The translations under genes and the position numbers were made by a program. Below, one piece after another: positions 10,349 through 23,400 of a DNA stretch of 64,000 nt (within the stretch, counting starts at the first letter, position 1; every line of letters begins with the position of its first letter). Where the stretch lies: NCBI GenBank assembly GCA_026027325.1, contig JAMSLZ010000005.1:682001-746000 (forward strand). The letters run 5' to 3'. The DNA comes from Actinomucor elegans (Eukaryota > Mucoromycota > Mucoromycetes > Mucorales > Mucoraceae). Below the pieces are notes generated by a model that was not told the origin of the DNA, did not search any database, and saw only the letters and a program-made list of their open reading frames with translations.

Positions 10349-13300
10349 ATGTCGAGACTACCAACGGCTGGTATCGCAATAAGCAATCCGGCAGCTATCC
10401 CTACAAGACGTTTATCAAGAAAACCATCTGGTGCTGACCTACGAAAGAGAAAGACAATATCTGAAAATGTTCCACCTGTACCCAAGTCTACAAAATCAAC
10501 GACAAAGGCACGTTCACGATCTTTCATAGGCGATCAGCCTCCTCCTACGTATTCTGTTCCCAATACACCTAGAAGCTCCATCACTTCTCCTAAACCAACT
10601 AATCGATTATCCTCTAACCCTCCTCCTCCCCCTCCTCCTATGCCCAACTTGCCCTATGTGGGTGAAAGAGTTGCAGTAGACTCTATGGGTATAGTAGGTA
10701 CCTTAAAATTCTTGGGTGAAGCTGAATTCAAAGAAGGCTATTGGGCTGGCATTCAGTTAGATATCCTTGGTTCTGGTAAAAATGATGGATCTGTGAAAGG
10801 GTATGTGCATGAATGTAAATAATAGAACAAGGATTCTATGGTTTAACTGTTTCAGCTTGATATTAAACCTTTTATATTATTAGCATACGATACTTTTCTT
10901 GTCCTCCACAAACTGGTCTATTCGTATTAGCCTCAAAAGTTACTTCATTGGATGTTGACTCCGATTCCGTTAGATCGTTGTCTCCGCCGATGATGGCCGT
11001 ACAACAGCAGCAGCCTAATAATAATCGTACGTCCCTTTCCTTAATCACTAATGGATCCAGAGCTGCACGTTACATTGGGATGACTGCCTCACAGCTTTCG
11101 CAACAACCTCAACAGCAGCCAAAGAAGAAAAAGAGCCGTACCCCTTCGTTATCCGTACGTTCATCAACTTCCTCTCTGCACACGCCCATAACTTCGCCTG
11201 TCTCGAACAGCGGTCGAAATAGTCTACGCAGATCGCAGCCTTTAGTTCAATCACCGACTCCTACGCATTATAATCGTGGTATTCCGTCTCCCGCCATGAC
11301 ACCCACTAGCCATAGTGTCCAGGATAACGCAGATGATTACTATCATGACTCACTTTTATCTTCTGCCTCTGATGACATGATGATTACGGAAACACCCATT
11401 CCTGCCAATCTGGCTCTGTCCAAATCGATCACGACCGCTGCCATGAATACAGCTTCGTCTACTTCCACTTCTTCTTCTTTGGAATCCCCTCACGAGCGAT
11501 TGGAACGCGTCTTGGGTGAAGCCATCTCCCAAGCTCCTGATGAAGCTTTTATGCGTTTGCAGCAATTACAGCTTCGCGTTGAAGTCCTTGAGGCCGAAAA
11601 CAAATATCTCAAGTTGGAAAACACACAAAATAAGACCGCCGAACAGATACTTGAACGTTCGCTTGTCCTCAAGAAAAAGGACGATAATGGTGAAGAGCTG
11701 TTTACCCTTGAAGGCCACAAAGCCATTGTAGAGGAGATCAAAGAAAAGCACGCAGTCGAGGTCAAGACCTGGACTACCCAACAGCAAGAAACAATGCAGG
11801 CCATTCAACGACTAGAGACCAAGGTACAAGAGCTAGAAGCCGAGCAGCAGAATTTAATCACGGAACGCGACCGAGCTTTGTTTGAAATTAGTACTGTGCG
11901 TAAAGAAAAATCCTTGGTTGAACACCGTATCCATGAACTAGAGAGCAAAGTTGCTGAGGCCGAAGCTGCCACTGCTGCTGCTCAAGCTGGTGAACGCTTA
12001 ATGACCGAGAAAACCAAAGCTTTACAATTGCAAATGGCTACTTCTCCTACCTCACAACAGCAGCAGTTCTTCCAACCTGGCTCTGACTCGGATGCTATGG
12101 ACCGTCAAATGAAACTTGAAATGGAGATGGAGGAAGTCCACGAAAAAATGAGCTCTTTACGTGATGCTGCCCGTGCTAAAGACATGTTCCTGGCCTCACT
12201 CTCAGAACAAGTAGAAACGCATCGTAACGCTGTAGAAGAAAAGGAAAGAGAGATCCGTAGAATTAAGGCTGATTCCGAACGTCACGTCCGTGAAAAAGAC
12301 CGACTCTTAGAGGAGCTTAAAGACGTGGAAGCCAAGTGGCTCGCTCATCAAGATTGTACCTCCAAAGAAGTTTTTGATAAAGTCAAGAAAGAACTGTCAA
12401 CTGTCAAGGAAAACTATGCCAAAGAAACAGTTCTTGTTCAAGAATATCGTGAGCGTATCAATCAACTACAAGCTTCAGTTGATGAATTAAAACGCGCTGG
12501 TATGGAAAGTATTGAACTATACGAAAGCTCTGTTGAAATGAACCGTGTTGATCGTGAGGCCATGAATGCTAGCCTTGCTGATGAACGTCGTAAAGTTGCT
12601 TCATTGGAAGTTGAGCGTGAAGAACTGCGTAAGGCTGGTTTAGATGCTATTGAAGTCTATGAAGCTACTATTGAAGAGATGAAAAAGGAGCGTACTATAC
12701 AGATTGAGGAACATGCAGTTCGTCGCGAAGCTCTCCAAGCTACCGTAGAGACTTTAAAGCAAGAGATAGATCAGCTCATGAAGAACGTTGAGACAGAAGA
12801 AAAGCACGCTATCCTTAAAGATGTCTGGGAGAGCGAACGTAAGCGATTGACTGAACAAATTGAAATCCTTGAGCGCGAAAGATCAAGTCACGAAGCCTTT
12901 AAAGCCGAAGCTGAAGCCTGGAAAGATCAATCTAAAGAAACAGACAAACTTACCAAGGAAAAAGCAAAGCTTGAGGAACAGCTTACACGCTTACAAGCTG
13001 ACTATGATGAACAATTAGCTTCACGTACCAAATATCTCGATGAAGTTCGATCTGCTGTAGAGAGTCAGAAAAAGACTGAAGGTGAGCTTCGACGATTATC
13101 TGAAGCTAAAGAAAAGTTGGAACGAGATTTACTTGAACAACAACAACTCGTCGCTGCTGCAGCCAATACATCCAATGGTAGCAGTGAAGGAAGCAATGAC
13201 AAGCAGCATCAACTTGAAATTGAGACTTTCCGTAGCGAAATTGAAAAGTTGCAAGCACAAAACGCCATGTTAGTGAAGCAAAAAGAGCAAGCAGAACAAG

Positions 13301-14119
13301 GCCAACAAGACTTGGCCCAATACCAACAACTGATCGCTACACTTAAATCCGAAAACAAAAAGATTGCTAAAGAGCATGCCAAATTGGAGGAGTCCCACAA
13401 GCAAACGGAAACCGAATGCTTGAAACTCATGGAAGAAGTTGAAAAATTGCATCAACAGGCAGGCCAAGACGAAGCTAGAAATCTTATTTTAAAAGAAGAT
13501 TTGAGTGAAGATGACAAGATCGCAAAGCTTTTGCAGCAAAACCAGAAAAAGCTGGAGCAAATGTCTATTGAGCAAGCTACCGAATTAAGAAAGGCCAAAG
13601 AAAGAAATGAAAACGCAGAGAAAGAACACAAGCGTCAAATCCTAATGCTCAACCGAGACATCTCTGAGCTGGAGAGCCTTATTGAATCCAAGATCTTCAA
13701 AGAAGCTGATTTAGAGGAAGCGCTTGAAAAAGAACGCAAACAAGTCAAGAAATTGATGTTGGAACTTCAAGACATCAAAGAAGAAAACAAGATGCTCGAA
13801 ACTTCAGCATCAACCTCTTCCAAGCAAGAAACAAAATCAAATCAAGCTCCATCCGTGAATAAGGAAAAGAACGCTAGTGAATCATCGTCCTATTGTGAAA
13901 TTTGCGAAGTGTATGGACACGATTTGATTAGCTGTAAAGCTGTCTCTGTTACAAAGGAAGAAACAGGCAGACCTGTAAGTAATCTAAAGCCAATTGTATA
14001 TATATACACACATGGAAAGATTCATCTAACGTTACTTTTGCTAATAGTACTGCGAGAACTGTGAAGAATTTGGTCTTCATTTTACGAACAAATGTCCTAA
14101 CCAAAACGAGACTTTTTAA
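10349..14119 (+). CDS. CLIP-170-like CAP-Gly microtubule plus-end protein
   Basis: Cytoplasmic linker protein that tracks growing microtubule plus ends (animal CLIP-170, yeast Bik1, fission yeast Tip1). Exons 10349..10800, 10884..13974, 14048..14119; 1204 residues. Order: basic Ser/Pro-rich N terminus with a Pro run, one CAP-Gly domain (about 107-172) with the GKNDGSVKG groove motif and YFSCPPQTGLFV, a Ser-rich linker, a very long Glu/Lys coiled coil (about 250-1130), then two zinc knuckles split by the last intron (YCEICEVYGHDLISC and YCENCEEFGLHFTNKC). The chain ends in NETF, an EEY/F-type tail that CAP-Gly domains bind. The last exon is only 72 nt and is needed for the second knuckle. One CAP-Gly domain, as in Bik1; CLIP-170 has two. 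Confidence 0.9.
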
Positions 14120-14359
14120 GTTGTGCAAGCGTACAATTTAATATTTGATACCATAACTTGTATATCTTTCCTGTCCTTTATTCCACTTTACTCTCCGTAT
14201 TATACACCATCTACCTCTATCTACTTCACCCCTTCTTATTTATACATATATATATCTTTCCTTCATTCTCTTTGTTCCATATTTCCTAAATTAAACGAAA
14301 ATAAATATTGCTACATGCAATACATTCACTCTGAACGATAAAAACCAGATTTGACACTG

Positions 14360-14557
14360 AATAGTCCTTTCTGAGTATCAAGGCCTATCCAAATACGACA
14401 TCAAACCAAGATTAGTCGAACGATCTATCCATTATATTTGATTCTAGTAAAGTGTATGTGATTGAATAGCAGTCATTAAAGTATAGTACACCCACTGTAT
14501 TTTTGTCATAACATTATTCGAATGCGACACTGAACCGAGATCGGCCGAGAGGGGAAA
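14360..14557 (+). repeat. dispersed intergenic repeat, two partial copies
   Basis: First: TTTCTGAGTATCAAGG, then CGACATCAAACCAAGATTAG and TCGAACGATCTATCC. Second (from 14512): GAATGCGACACTGAACCGAG followed by ATCGGCCGAGAGG, one of the clearest examples of the core. Confidence 0.6.
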
Positions 14558-15025
14558 ATGGTGTGATTTCTAAAGAGGATTTTCTTTTATTAGGCCAATT
14601 TTCATACTGCAAGTAAAAAATTTATTTCCGTGACCCAATTAAAGTGAATTTCGGGTTAAACTCGAGCGAGTTGGGCATTAGTCTAGACAATAAAACATAT
14701 TTTTCTATTTTCATAGATATAAGCTGACAAACACGGTTTTGTATTAGTGTAGTGTGATCATTTCCAACTAACATAAGACTTGCATTTATTCAATAGAAAA
14801 GGGTTCAATACAGTATATCCTACAACGTCCCAAGCGTTGATGGCCTTCTAGAATGATAGTTATAAATAGATACACAGGATTGTGTCCTTGTGAGATTCTT
14901 CAAGTGAAATAAACAGACAAGACCAACTCTGCCAACAGGAAACAAATAAGCATATACACATTAAATCAAAGGAAAGAAGCTCATAGATGATCAATCAGTA
15001 GACTTCAAACTGAAGGTACCCAGAC

Positions 15026-15054
<29 letters not shown>
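15026..15054 (+). repeat. poly(A) run of about 29 bases
   Basis: Uninterrupted A tract after CAGAC and before TCATAATAAAG. It could be slippage or the tail of an old retroposed copy; no target-site duplication was recognised. Confidence 0.7.
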
Positions 15055-15059
<5 letters not shown>

Positions 15060-16003
15060 ATAAAGTTCGCTTGAAAATTATGCAAATGTAAAAAGAATTA
15101 CAGCTTAACCTGTAATCCACTCGAAGCGGCAACGATTCTCTTGCCTATTAACAGTATTTATTTTCAATAGGGATTGGGATGGTGAATCGTTATATGATTT
15201 TTGATAATGTTGATGGTGTGGCTTGTAAAGCAAGTATATTTGATGCATTCAAAAGTACATACTCGTATTTTTAATGCACTTAATTTCATCTTAAAATCTG
15301 GTATAGTACCATGAAAAAAAAAATTAAGGTATTCTATATATTAATCTTCTCTGAAATGGCTCAATATCGCATTTGATGATCAGTATATGTCGAGAATGAT
15401 TTGCCGCCTATAATGAAATCGTCAGTTGCTTAACTTGCTACACGTATATTATGTTTCTGTGATTGGCTGTAATATAGGGTCAATAATGCTGCATCACCAA
15501 GATAAGCAGAAAGACTGCTGAGCAGATCAATAAATCCTAAATAATAAATAATACATATTTTTGAAACAACCATATAGTAGATGCAAGAATTAGTTTCTGA
15601 AACAGATATCAAACAGAGCAAGTAAGTTCATTCACTTGAATAATCTAGTTTGTATCACTATACGCATTAGAATCAAGCCTATCATTTTATCGAAAGAAGG
15701 TTGCTACTGCTACTAAAGCTCTTAGCTATCTGATTGAATTTAGCTTTCATTGACAATGCATTACTATCAAGCATTGAGTTGAATCCAATCTCGTTCTTTG
15801 TAGGACATACTAATAATTGTTGTGGCCCCTACTCAACTTCTTACACAATAAAGTCAGCGTCCTTCTTTAAATAGTTGTAGAGCAGGAGGAAGTACCTGAA
15901 AGCGGGTAGAGGGCAGTATAATTGAATCTCAACTCGAATATTACTTGCTAGCCTCAAGCTTTTGAAGTTCTTTTTTACTTTCTTTCTTTTATATCCTGTT
16001 ATT

Positions 16004-17442
16004 ATGTGCGACTTGACAGATCCCCGTATTCTGGAGACTTATACCTCTATCGTCGAGCACGACACCACCAACTGGTAACGCATACTTATAAATCTCGAGA
16101 TGATGACTCGAGATCTTGAACTAACACGTACACTCTAGGCTTATTCTTGGTTATAATGATACCAGAGACGTTATTTCGTTATATTCTAAAGGTACAGAAG
16201 GCCTAAGGTAAACACACTAAGCTATACTTTTAGACACGTAGCTGATTGCCCTATTAGCGAGTTCCGTAATAACCTCAGCGACGAAGTATTGTACGGTTTC
16301 GTCAGAGTGGATGATCGTTTTATCTTGATTACTTGGGTATCTGAACAAGTGAGGTAAGCTAATTACATAACATGTCAAAAAGCGTTCTGTTTATTCATGT
16401 TTCCTTTGGCACTTAGTGGTGTACGCAGAGGTATAAATAGATCTTATATTTATATATATATATATATATATAAACTATAGCTGACATGTAATTATTAGCT
16501 CGAGCACTGGTACATAGTAGATCGGTTGGTGCACTGTTGAAAACACACCATGCTCAACTCACTGCCTCAACGATGAATGATCTCAGTGACGCAAATATTC
16601 GTACTAGACTCAAATTGGGTGATGGCAACCAATTGTCTTCCCGTAGATCCTCCTCTTCTCTTTCTCAAAAGAGAGCTTCCCGTAGACAATCTGCACAATC
16701 TCCTACTAGTCCCACACAGCCTCCAATTGAACAGCAACAATCGTATGAGGAGTTTGTTGAAGCTAGTGAGTCATTGCCTGAGCGTGCCATAGTTGATGAA
16801 CCAGCTGATACAGAGGCAGAACAAGAGCATCAGAGACAATTATTAATAAAACAGAAACAAGAAGAAGAGGCTAATCTAAAGAGGATTGAAGAGCAGCAAA
16901 GACAAGCCGCCGCTGCTGCGGCTGCTGAAAAAGAAGCTCAAAGACTTGCTGCCGAAAAAGAAGCTGCCGCCGCTGCTGCAGCAAAGAGATTAGAACAAGA
17001 GAAAATTCAAAAAGAAAAGTTGGAAGCCGAACGTTTGGCCGAAGAAAAGAGAACATTACAAAGAAAACTATTGGAAGCAGAAAAGAATAAAGACATTATT
17101 CTTTCAGGATACGTATCAGTGCAACCTAGTACAAGCCCAGTAAGTAATTGATATGATATGAACCAACTACTTGAACTGAACTTTACATAGTTTTGGAGAC
17201 GTAGATACTTTACAATCAAAGGAAAGAGTATGGCATTTTACAGTGACGAGTTGAATCCCAATCCTGCTTTTGTTCTTGATTTGAGAAATGTTATCCGTTT
17301 AAACAACGTGAACGTAGATATCGAGACTTTCGTGCCTAATGCCTTTGTCTTGGAAACGCAAGAAAACGGATCTTATCAGTTATTTGCAGATGATAAAAAG
17401 ACTTTAGAGACTATCTTGACTGCACTTCAAACTGTCATTTAA
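16004..17442 (+). CDS. ADF-H domain / coiled coil / PH domain protein
   Basis: Likely actin-binding protein that also binds membranes or phosphoinositides. Exons: 16004..16074, 16139..16207, 16234..16353, 16417..16430 (14 nt), 16499..17139, 17191..17442; 388 residues. Residues about 1-140 form an ADF/cofilin-homology domain of coactosin/Abp1 type: LILGYNDTRDVISLYSKG, YGFVRVDDRFILITWVSEQ, VRRARALVHSRSVGALLKTHHAQL. A Ser/Pro linker follows, then an Ala/Glu/Lys/Gln coiled coil (about 215-300). The C-terminal about 95 residues start FWRRRYFTIKGKSMAFYSDE and end with a helix (LETILTALQTVI), the layout of a PH domain with its basic beta1-beta2 strands. Abp1 relatives normally end in SH3 instead. 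All six exons are needed to keep frame. A poly(A) signal lies at 17490. Confidence 0.85.
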
Positions 17443-18097
17443 ACTACTATTTACTACACTCTATTTATTTCTTATATACGATCAATTCAAATAAAATAAT
17501 GTTAATGAACTGATATAGTTTTACAAGGAAATGTATGTCATTTCCTGTCGGCATTTGCTCTAATATATCTATACAATCATCGCACTTTAGTTAACTCATG
17601 GTTTTGATAGCAATAGCAGTTCATTCTGAACTTGTGTTAGCGATCATATTAATTAAACCTGGATCAACCGAAGGAGCTATAAATCTAATCTATACATGAG
17701 CTGCAATGCAGATCGTTATTGCTGCTCATATCAAACAAAGGCTCTGAATAGACATAACAACCTTTTCTGAGCATGAAGCACTTAATCAAGTGCGTCATTT
17801 AACCGGGATGATCGGCCGAGAGATTTCTAGATCAACAGCTCTAAGTGATATGAAATGTATGTAATTTACAGGTCATCGTTCAAATGTAAGTTTACTCAAT
17901 GTAATTTAAATGAATAAATGGCTCTGGTACATACAGTACTTTGTCCTCAACATGTACCAACAATCAGGTGTGACATAAAAATAACAATAGGATGGATATT
18001 GGAAAGATCCGGAAGAGTTTAGATTATATCTAAAGCACAAAGTGTGAAGTACTTTTTTTTATTTTTTTATTTATATGTACAATGCCAATAATGACAA
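17443..18097. other. convergent intergenic spacer
   Basis: Lies between the 3' ends of the ADF-H/PH and NIPA-like genes. It holds the poly(A) signal AATAAA at 17490-17495 and two dispersed-repeat copies. Confidence 0.5.
17616..17885 (+). repeat. dispersed intergenic repeat, two copies
   Basis: First: AGCAGTTCATTCTGAACTTG, then ACCTGGATCAACCGAAGGAG. Second: CTTTTCTGAGCATGAAGC, AACCGGGATGATCGGCCGAG, AGATTTCTAGATC, then ATATGAAATGTATGTAATTT and ACAGG. The second is among the most complete copies. Confidence 0.7.
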
Positions 18098-20007
18098 TTA
18101 GTTTGGTGTCTTGTCCCAGTTTTCAACTAGCCCTTTTCTATCTTCTGACTCCCCACCATTGATTTGCATTCGATAGCTGCTTAAGGGATCCAAATCATTC
18201 TGTGCTCGGTGTGTTGTAGTAGTTGGAGATGAGATTGATGTTGAATGTTTTCGCTTAAACATGGGAAATGCAGTTGTTTGTTTCTCATCTATATCATTGG
18301 ATTGCCGTGTTTCATTACTACTGATCAGGTTTTGGTCATATGGATGATGGTATTGACCTGCAGGCATACCAGTATTTGAAATATCGCGTGTTGGGTGATC
18401 TCTCCACCTTAGTTCACGATTATAACCTCCTTCACCAATACCTGTATTCCCAATAGAGATTGTATTTGAATGGGGCCTTGATTTAACCTTTTCAGTTGCA
18501 ATGGCAGAAGTATCAGTGAGTGATTGCATTCGATGCTTGGTAATAATGGATTGACTTCGTCTTGTTGTGATTGCATAACGGCTAATACCCGAGAAAGGTG
18601 CAGGAAACAAATCAGCTGCACCAGGGTTTTGAGATCCATGATGGCTGGCTTCATTGTTTAGGTCCTTGTTTTCAAACATTTCAAACATACTGCGCTGGCG
18701 TGGTTGTTGCTGGTGGTCATCAAGTAGTATCTTCTCGTCATCATCGTCTTTGAGTATGATTTCTGGATCAGGCTGACTCTTTGAGTTATGTAACAGTGCT
18801 ACACCAGAACAAATACTGAGAAATCCAAGTACACAGGTAACAACGTCAACTGGAGAAGCATCAAAGCCTCTGTATAATACAATAGAACTAACAATAGTCA
18901 TGGTAGTGAAAATCACGTAATAGGTAGGAGTAACCAGAGCAGTATTAAACAGATTGAGTGCCTTGTTCAAGTACACAATCTCAACAATCAAGGTAACCAC
19001 TACAACACCCAATACGATATAAATAAACCAATTCGTAAATTGGTTCTCTTTGGAGATTGAATAAACAATAGCTGAGCCTAAGCCTTGCGTAAACACAACA
19101 GAGATGGAGCCAATCAAAGAACATACAATGATATAGACTAGCATATTCTTTTTACCCCATCTTGGTCCACAATAAAAGACCAAAATGAGTGAAATTACTA
19201 CGGCAATACCACTATAAACTAAAAAACCTATAATAAGCATTGATTAATGTTTACTATATTTGAATGGCAGGTATGTAATACACATACCAACGGATAAAGC
19301 AAGGTGCTTGAAAGCCTCTATTGTTGCATCTGCCGAACTTTGTTCAGGTGCATGCAGCACAATCACAATAGCGCCTAGTATACATTGAAGACACCCAATC
19401 TTCCCTTGAAAACTTAGTCTCTCCTTTAGGAATATTGATGACAGAACAGCGCTAAATAATCATATCAGTAAAAAAAGAAAAGGAAAGGAAAGAAAAATCT
19501 TTACTGCTTGATTATACCTAATTACGACACTGAGAGCCCCAAGTGGTGTAATAAGAATGGCTTGTGTAAAGGCATATGCTATAAAGTTGCACAGCTCACC
19601 AACAATCACTATGTTTAGAGTATATAAGCACAAAGAGAATTGACAGTGAATTTGTGATACCTACTCAGAATCATGCCAGTCCACCACATTGCTGATTTCA
19701 AATAAGTGTATCCTTCGCCAGCAACGCCACCTAAGGATCGATGTCAGCACAAATCTTGGGCTTAGGCTATAATTGAACATACCTGATCGTTCAATGGATT
19801 GCAATAGACCTTTCTTTTTGAATACAAAACTACTTCCAATAAAGATGCCTAATACAAAAAAGATTTTCAGAGCGTTTTCAGTTGTCTTCTATTCATATTC
19901 GTACCACTGGCTACAGCTAAAGATACACCGATGCCTTTGTAAAGTCCAGCTTGATCTCCTGTTGTATCTGCTGCAAATGGATTTGATGTTCCATTAGTAG
20001 AGTCCAT
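18098..20007 (-). CDS. NIPA-like magnesium transporter
   Basis: Multi-pass membrane protein of the NIPA (DUF803) family, whose animal members carry Mg2+. Exons on the minus strand: 20007..19905, 19848..19783, 19730..19665, 19608..19518, 19451..19288, 19227..18098; 539 residues. Family signatures: GIGVSLAVASGIFIGSSFVFKKKGL, GEGYTYLKSAMWWTG, GELCNFIAYAFTQAILITPLGALSVV, LKERLSFQGKIGC, IVLHAPEQ, LNKALNLFNTALVTPTYYV. Nine or so hydrophobic segments occupy residues about 20-325. The rest is a long, polar, Ser/His-rich cytosolic tail with an acidic DDDDE patch. That tail is much longer than in animal NIPA proteins and is probably regulatory. Confidence 0.9.
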
Positions 20008-20448
20008 TATACAAATAGAAGAAAGAATGTAAAAAAAAAAGAGAGAGAGAGAGAGAAAAAAAAAAGAAGAGGTAAGGCTTTTTCTAAATGTATTAGTTTG
20101 GATTGCCTTCTGATTAGCGCTAAACAACCTACAAGCACCTCATGTGGCTGATTATCCAAGGAATCATGCGTTGAACCCTTTAGCTACAATAGCGTAGCTT
20201 TGCCCCATTTAATTAAGAGCCAGCTCACTGTGTTATCAGGTACTATTGCTTTACATTGCCATTTGAACGTGCCTTTAATCTAATTGACTACCTCTATCTA
20301 TCAATTAGCTTTCAAAGATCTCATTAGTTAGTCAAAAATGACATAATCTATCCCAAACTGTGCATGTTTATGTGTAACTAGTAGGTGCGTAGATGTGCGA
20401 CGCAGAATCCTACAAGGCTTAGTTTTATTATACAAGCACAAAGCCCCT
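20008..20448. other. spacer between two minus-strand genes
   Basis: Promoter of the NIPA-like gene, with a (GA)n-containing purine run at 20030-20065, and the end region of the Treslin/Sld3-like gene. Nothing else seen. Confidence 0.4.
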
Positions 20449-23400
20449 CTAATCACTATCACTATCCTCATCATCGTCATCTTCATAACTATAATGAATG
20501 CCAACATGTTCGGGCGAATCCATAGGACTAGGTGCAAATTGATCACTAAAGATATCATCAATCGTCTTCGCCTTCCGTAATACGGGCCTTGTAGGTGGGC
20601 TATTACTACCAAGGAATGGATTGACATTCTCTTGCTGCCTGTTACTGTCCGGAGTATTCGAAAATATGTCCATAGTTTGCTTTACCGGAGATCCTACTTG
20701 CGCCTTTTCTTCCTCGAGCATGTCTTGAAACTTCATTGTCAGGTTTCGACCAGGATTAGGTAAAGGATCTGATCTATCAATGCGATCGCGTGCTCTCCTA
20801 TGAGCTGTTCGAGGCGTATAAGGAGGATGGTCTTCTTGGCTGCCTTGAACCAGACTAAAATCTTCTCCATCACTCGATTCATGACGATGCGGTGTTCGAT
20901 CCATCATGATCTTTCTATATCGCATTGGAGTACCTTGTGGAGTGGTTGCAGGAGGATATTCAGATGAAGCATGACCGTCTGTAGGTTTAGAAGAGGAAGG
21001 CGACTATTCGTAACGGTTAGTTCCAACTAAGTTGATTTTTTTTTTACATAGTGAAGTACCGTACCAAACAGGGCTCAGAGTAATCACCAAAGATATTTGC
21101 GTTGAGATATCGGTTTAATGAGGTACGTGGTGTAGTTTCGGGATTTGGTATATTATTATCTCTTCGCAAAATGACTGTGCCGGTTGTTTCCTGAGGGAAT
21201 AGCATACTAGCTGTTCTTTTGATACGTTTAGGTGATTGGGCGCTTTTGGTGAAACTACCAGTGCGTTTCATAGTAGGTCTGCCGTTCAACATGCTTCGAT
21301 TCACTTTAGCTATGGCTGCCTTGGTTGCCTCGCCACGATTCTTTTCAGCACTCGTCACAATACCTGATGCTACGCTGACAGTACGTTTGAGGAAAGAGTC
21401 AATAGGATTGCTGTTGACACGATTCATCTTTTGGGGTAAAATGCTTTTAGCTGATCTAGGTTCTAATTTGATTCTAGACGATGAAGCAATGGCTCTAGTG
21501 TTGGGTGTATGAGTACGGTGATGCGATGGGGTATCTATTGTATTGCCAAGTTAGCATTGTATTCCTATTAGGCGTTGGGCCAAGCTTATGTACCTGAGTT
21601 TACATGCGATTGGGATGGTTTGTGTACTTTTGCTTGTATGGATGGTGTAGGCTCTTTAGTAGATGACAAAGAATATTCAATATCTAGGTCATCATCTAAG
21701 GAAGACGATGAAGAAGGAGAGGATGCCATATCATCACCGCCCGCTGATTCTTTAAACTTTTGTGTCAGTTCTGGCAAACTATTGAACCTTTAAAAAAAAA
21801 CTGTTAATGAATCAAAGAAAGAAGACATTGAATCGAGTATTACCTTTTCTCTAGCACTTGAACAAATGCATGATCGCTTAGATTGCAAGGATCTCGGCGT
21901 TTTACAGCATGTGGTCCCTCTTCTGAATCTTGACCTGTCAAGAAATCAGTGATGTTGTTCATGGAAAAGATAACCACCACCTTTGCGAAAAAGTCTTCAG
22001 CTAGAGCGAAAGGATCTCTTTTAATTATATCCAAGGGTAAACCATCAATAAGTTTACATATAAAGCAGTAAAGTATTACTTGTAACTGAGCTCTATAAAG
22101 CACGAACGTTAGCACCATTGGTAGCCTACTTATAACATACTTACTCTTTTAATTTCAAGGTAACGCAGCTCATTTTTTCAAAGTTAGAGCCAGATTGGTG
22201 CTTGTATTTAATTTCTCTCCACCATTCATACTGGTATGTTTGTTCAAGCGTACTTTGTCCGGTCGGTTTATGGGCAGCTTGAGTTATTTCATTCCTATGT
22301 TTGATATCAAGGTCGACTATAGGCATTGTGTAATCAAATATACTAGATATGATGTCTTGCTTGGTATAGCTGGATTGTAAAAGGTGACTAATACATCTAT
22401 CAATGATTATGATTGTGTTATCCATAGAATCCTAAGATGCATTTTAGCACGATTTTCTAAACTTATAGCTTGGCAATACTACCTTTTGCGTATATAGTGC
22501 TTCGAGATATAACTTTTTTAATGTCTTTCCAAACATGCTTACATCAGTAGGCAATTGAATTACTCTTTCTGCACTCTCTTCTTTCTTTTGCAACCGCACT
22601 GGCTTCTTTTCTTGCTCGTCGGTAGATATTTTTGGTTGATTAAGGTTGTTCTTGATAAAAGAAGGCACTTTCATATTCAATTGGTACGATCGATCTTCTG
22701 GCGGTAAAGGCGCTTCTGGTAATTCAACTTGTAATCTTGTGCCGGCAAGGTAAGTGCCGATAGGATAGTCATCATCCACGGCGACATCTGTTAAATTGAC
22801 GTCTTGAGGAACATCATCAATATTCAAGAATCGCATGGAAGCGCTTGATCTCGAAAAGGGTTCTATGCATACTTTGCGATTCAAATCATGATATCCACTC
22901 ATTGGAATCAGTTCTGCGATCAAAATAGATTGTGTTGCATACAGTTCGTCCAGCAAGATATTGAAAAGGTTAGGTGATTCGTCCTCTTCACACGTCAATT
23001 TATAATCAGTATCTGATTCTGCTGGATCGTTTTTGAGTAGCCAGGAAATTGAGAATTGGCTGGCATGAACGATATTCATTGTACGTATTTCAGAGATATA
23101 GGCCAATGTAGATGTTTGGTATTCACCATTGCGTAGAGCGGGATATACAGCGAAATTGCCAATGATCTTACCAAGTTTTGTTTTAAAAGGACCTTTCCAC
23201 ATGGGAATACTCGCTGAAGATACACAAGATTGATCTGAGGGTAAGATATTGACGAATTCTGATATAAAAGAATGGCCATAAATCGCATTATTTCGTACCA
23301 GTGTCTGAAAAAGGATGTACTTTCCTTTAAATGGCTCAAAGCATGATATGAAGCCTTGGTGGATCATTCGGCTCACCATTTGTTCATTGGGATTACTGTG

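Larger units (their letters stand above)
14120..16003. other. 1.9-kb intergenic spacer
   Basis: Contains dispersed-repeat fragments (14360-14557) and a run of about 29 A at 15026-15054. No coding potential recognised. The last part, with a CTTTCTTTCTTTT pyrimidine leader before 16004, is the promoter of the ADF-H/PH gene. Confidence 0.5.
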
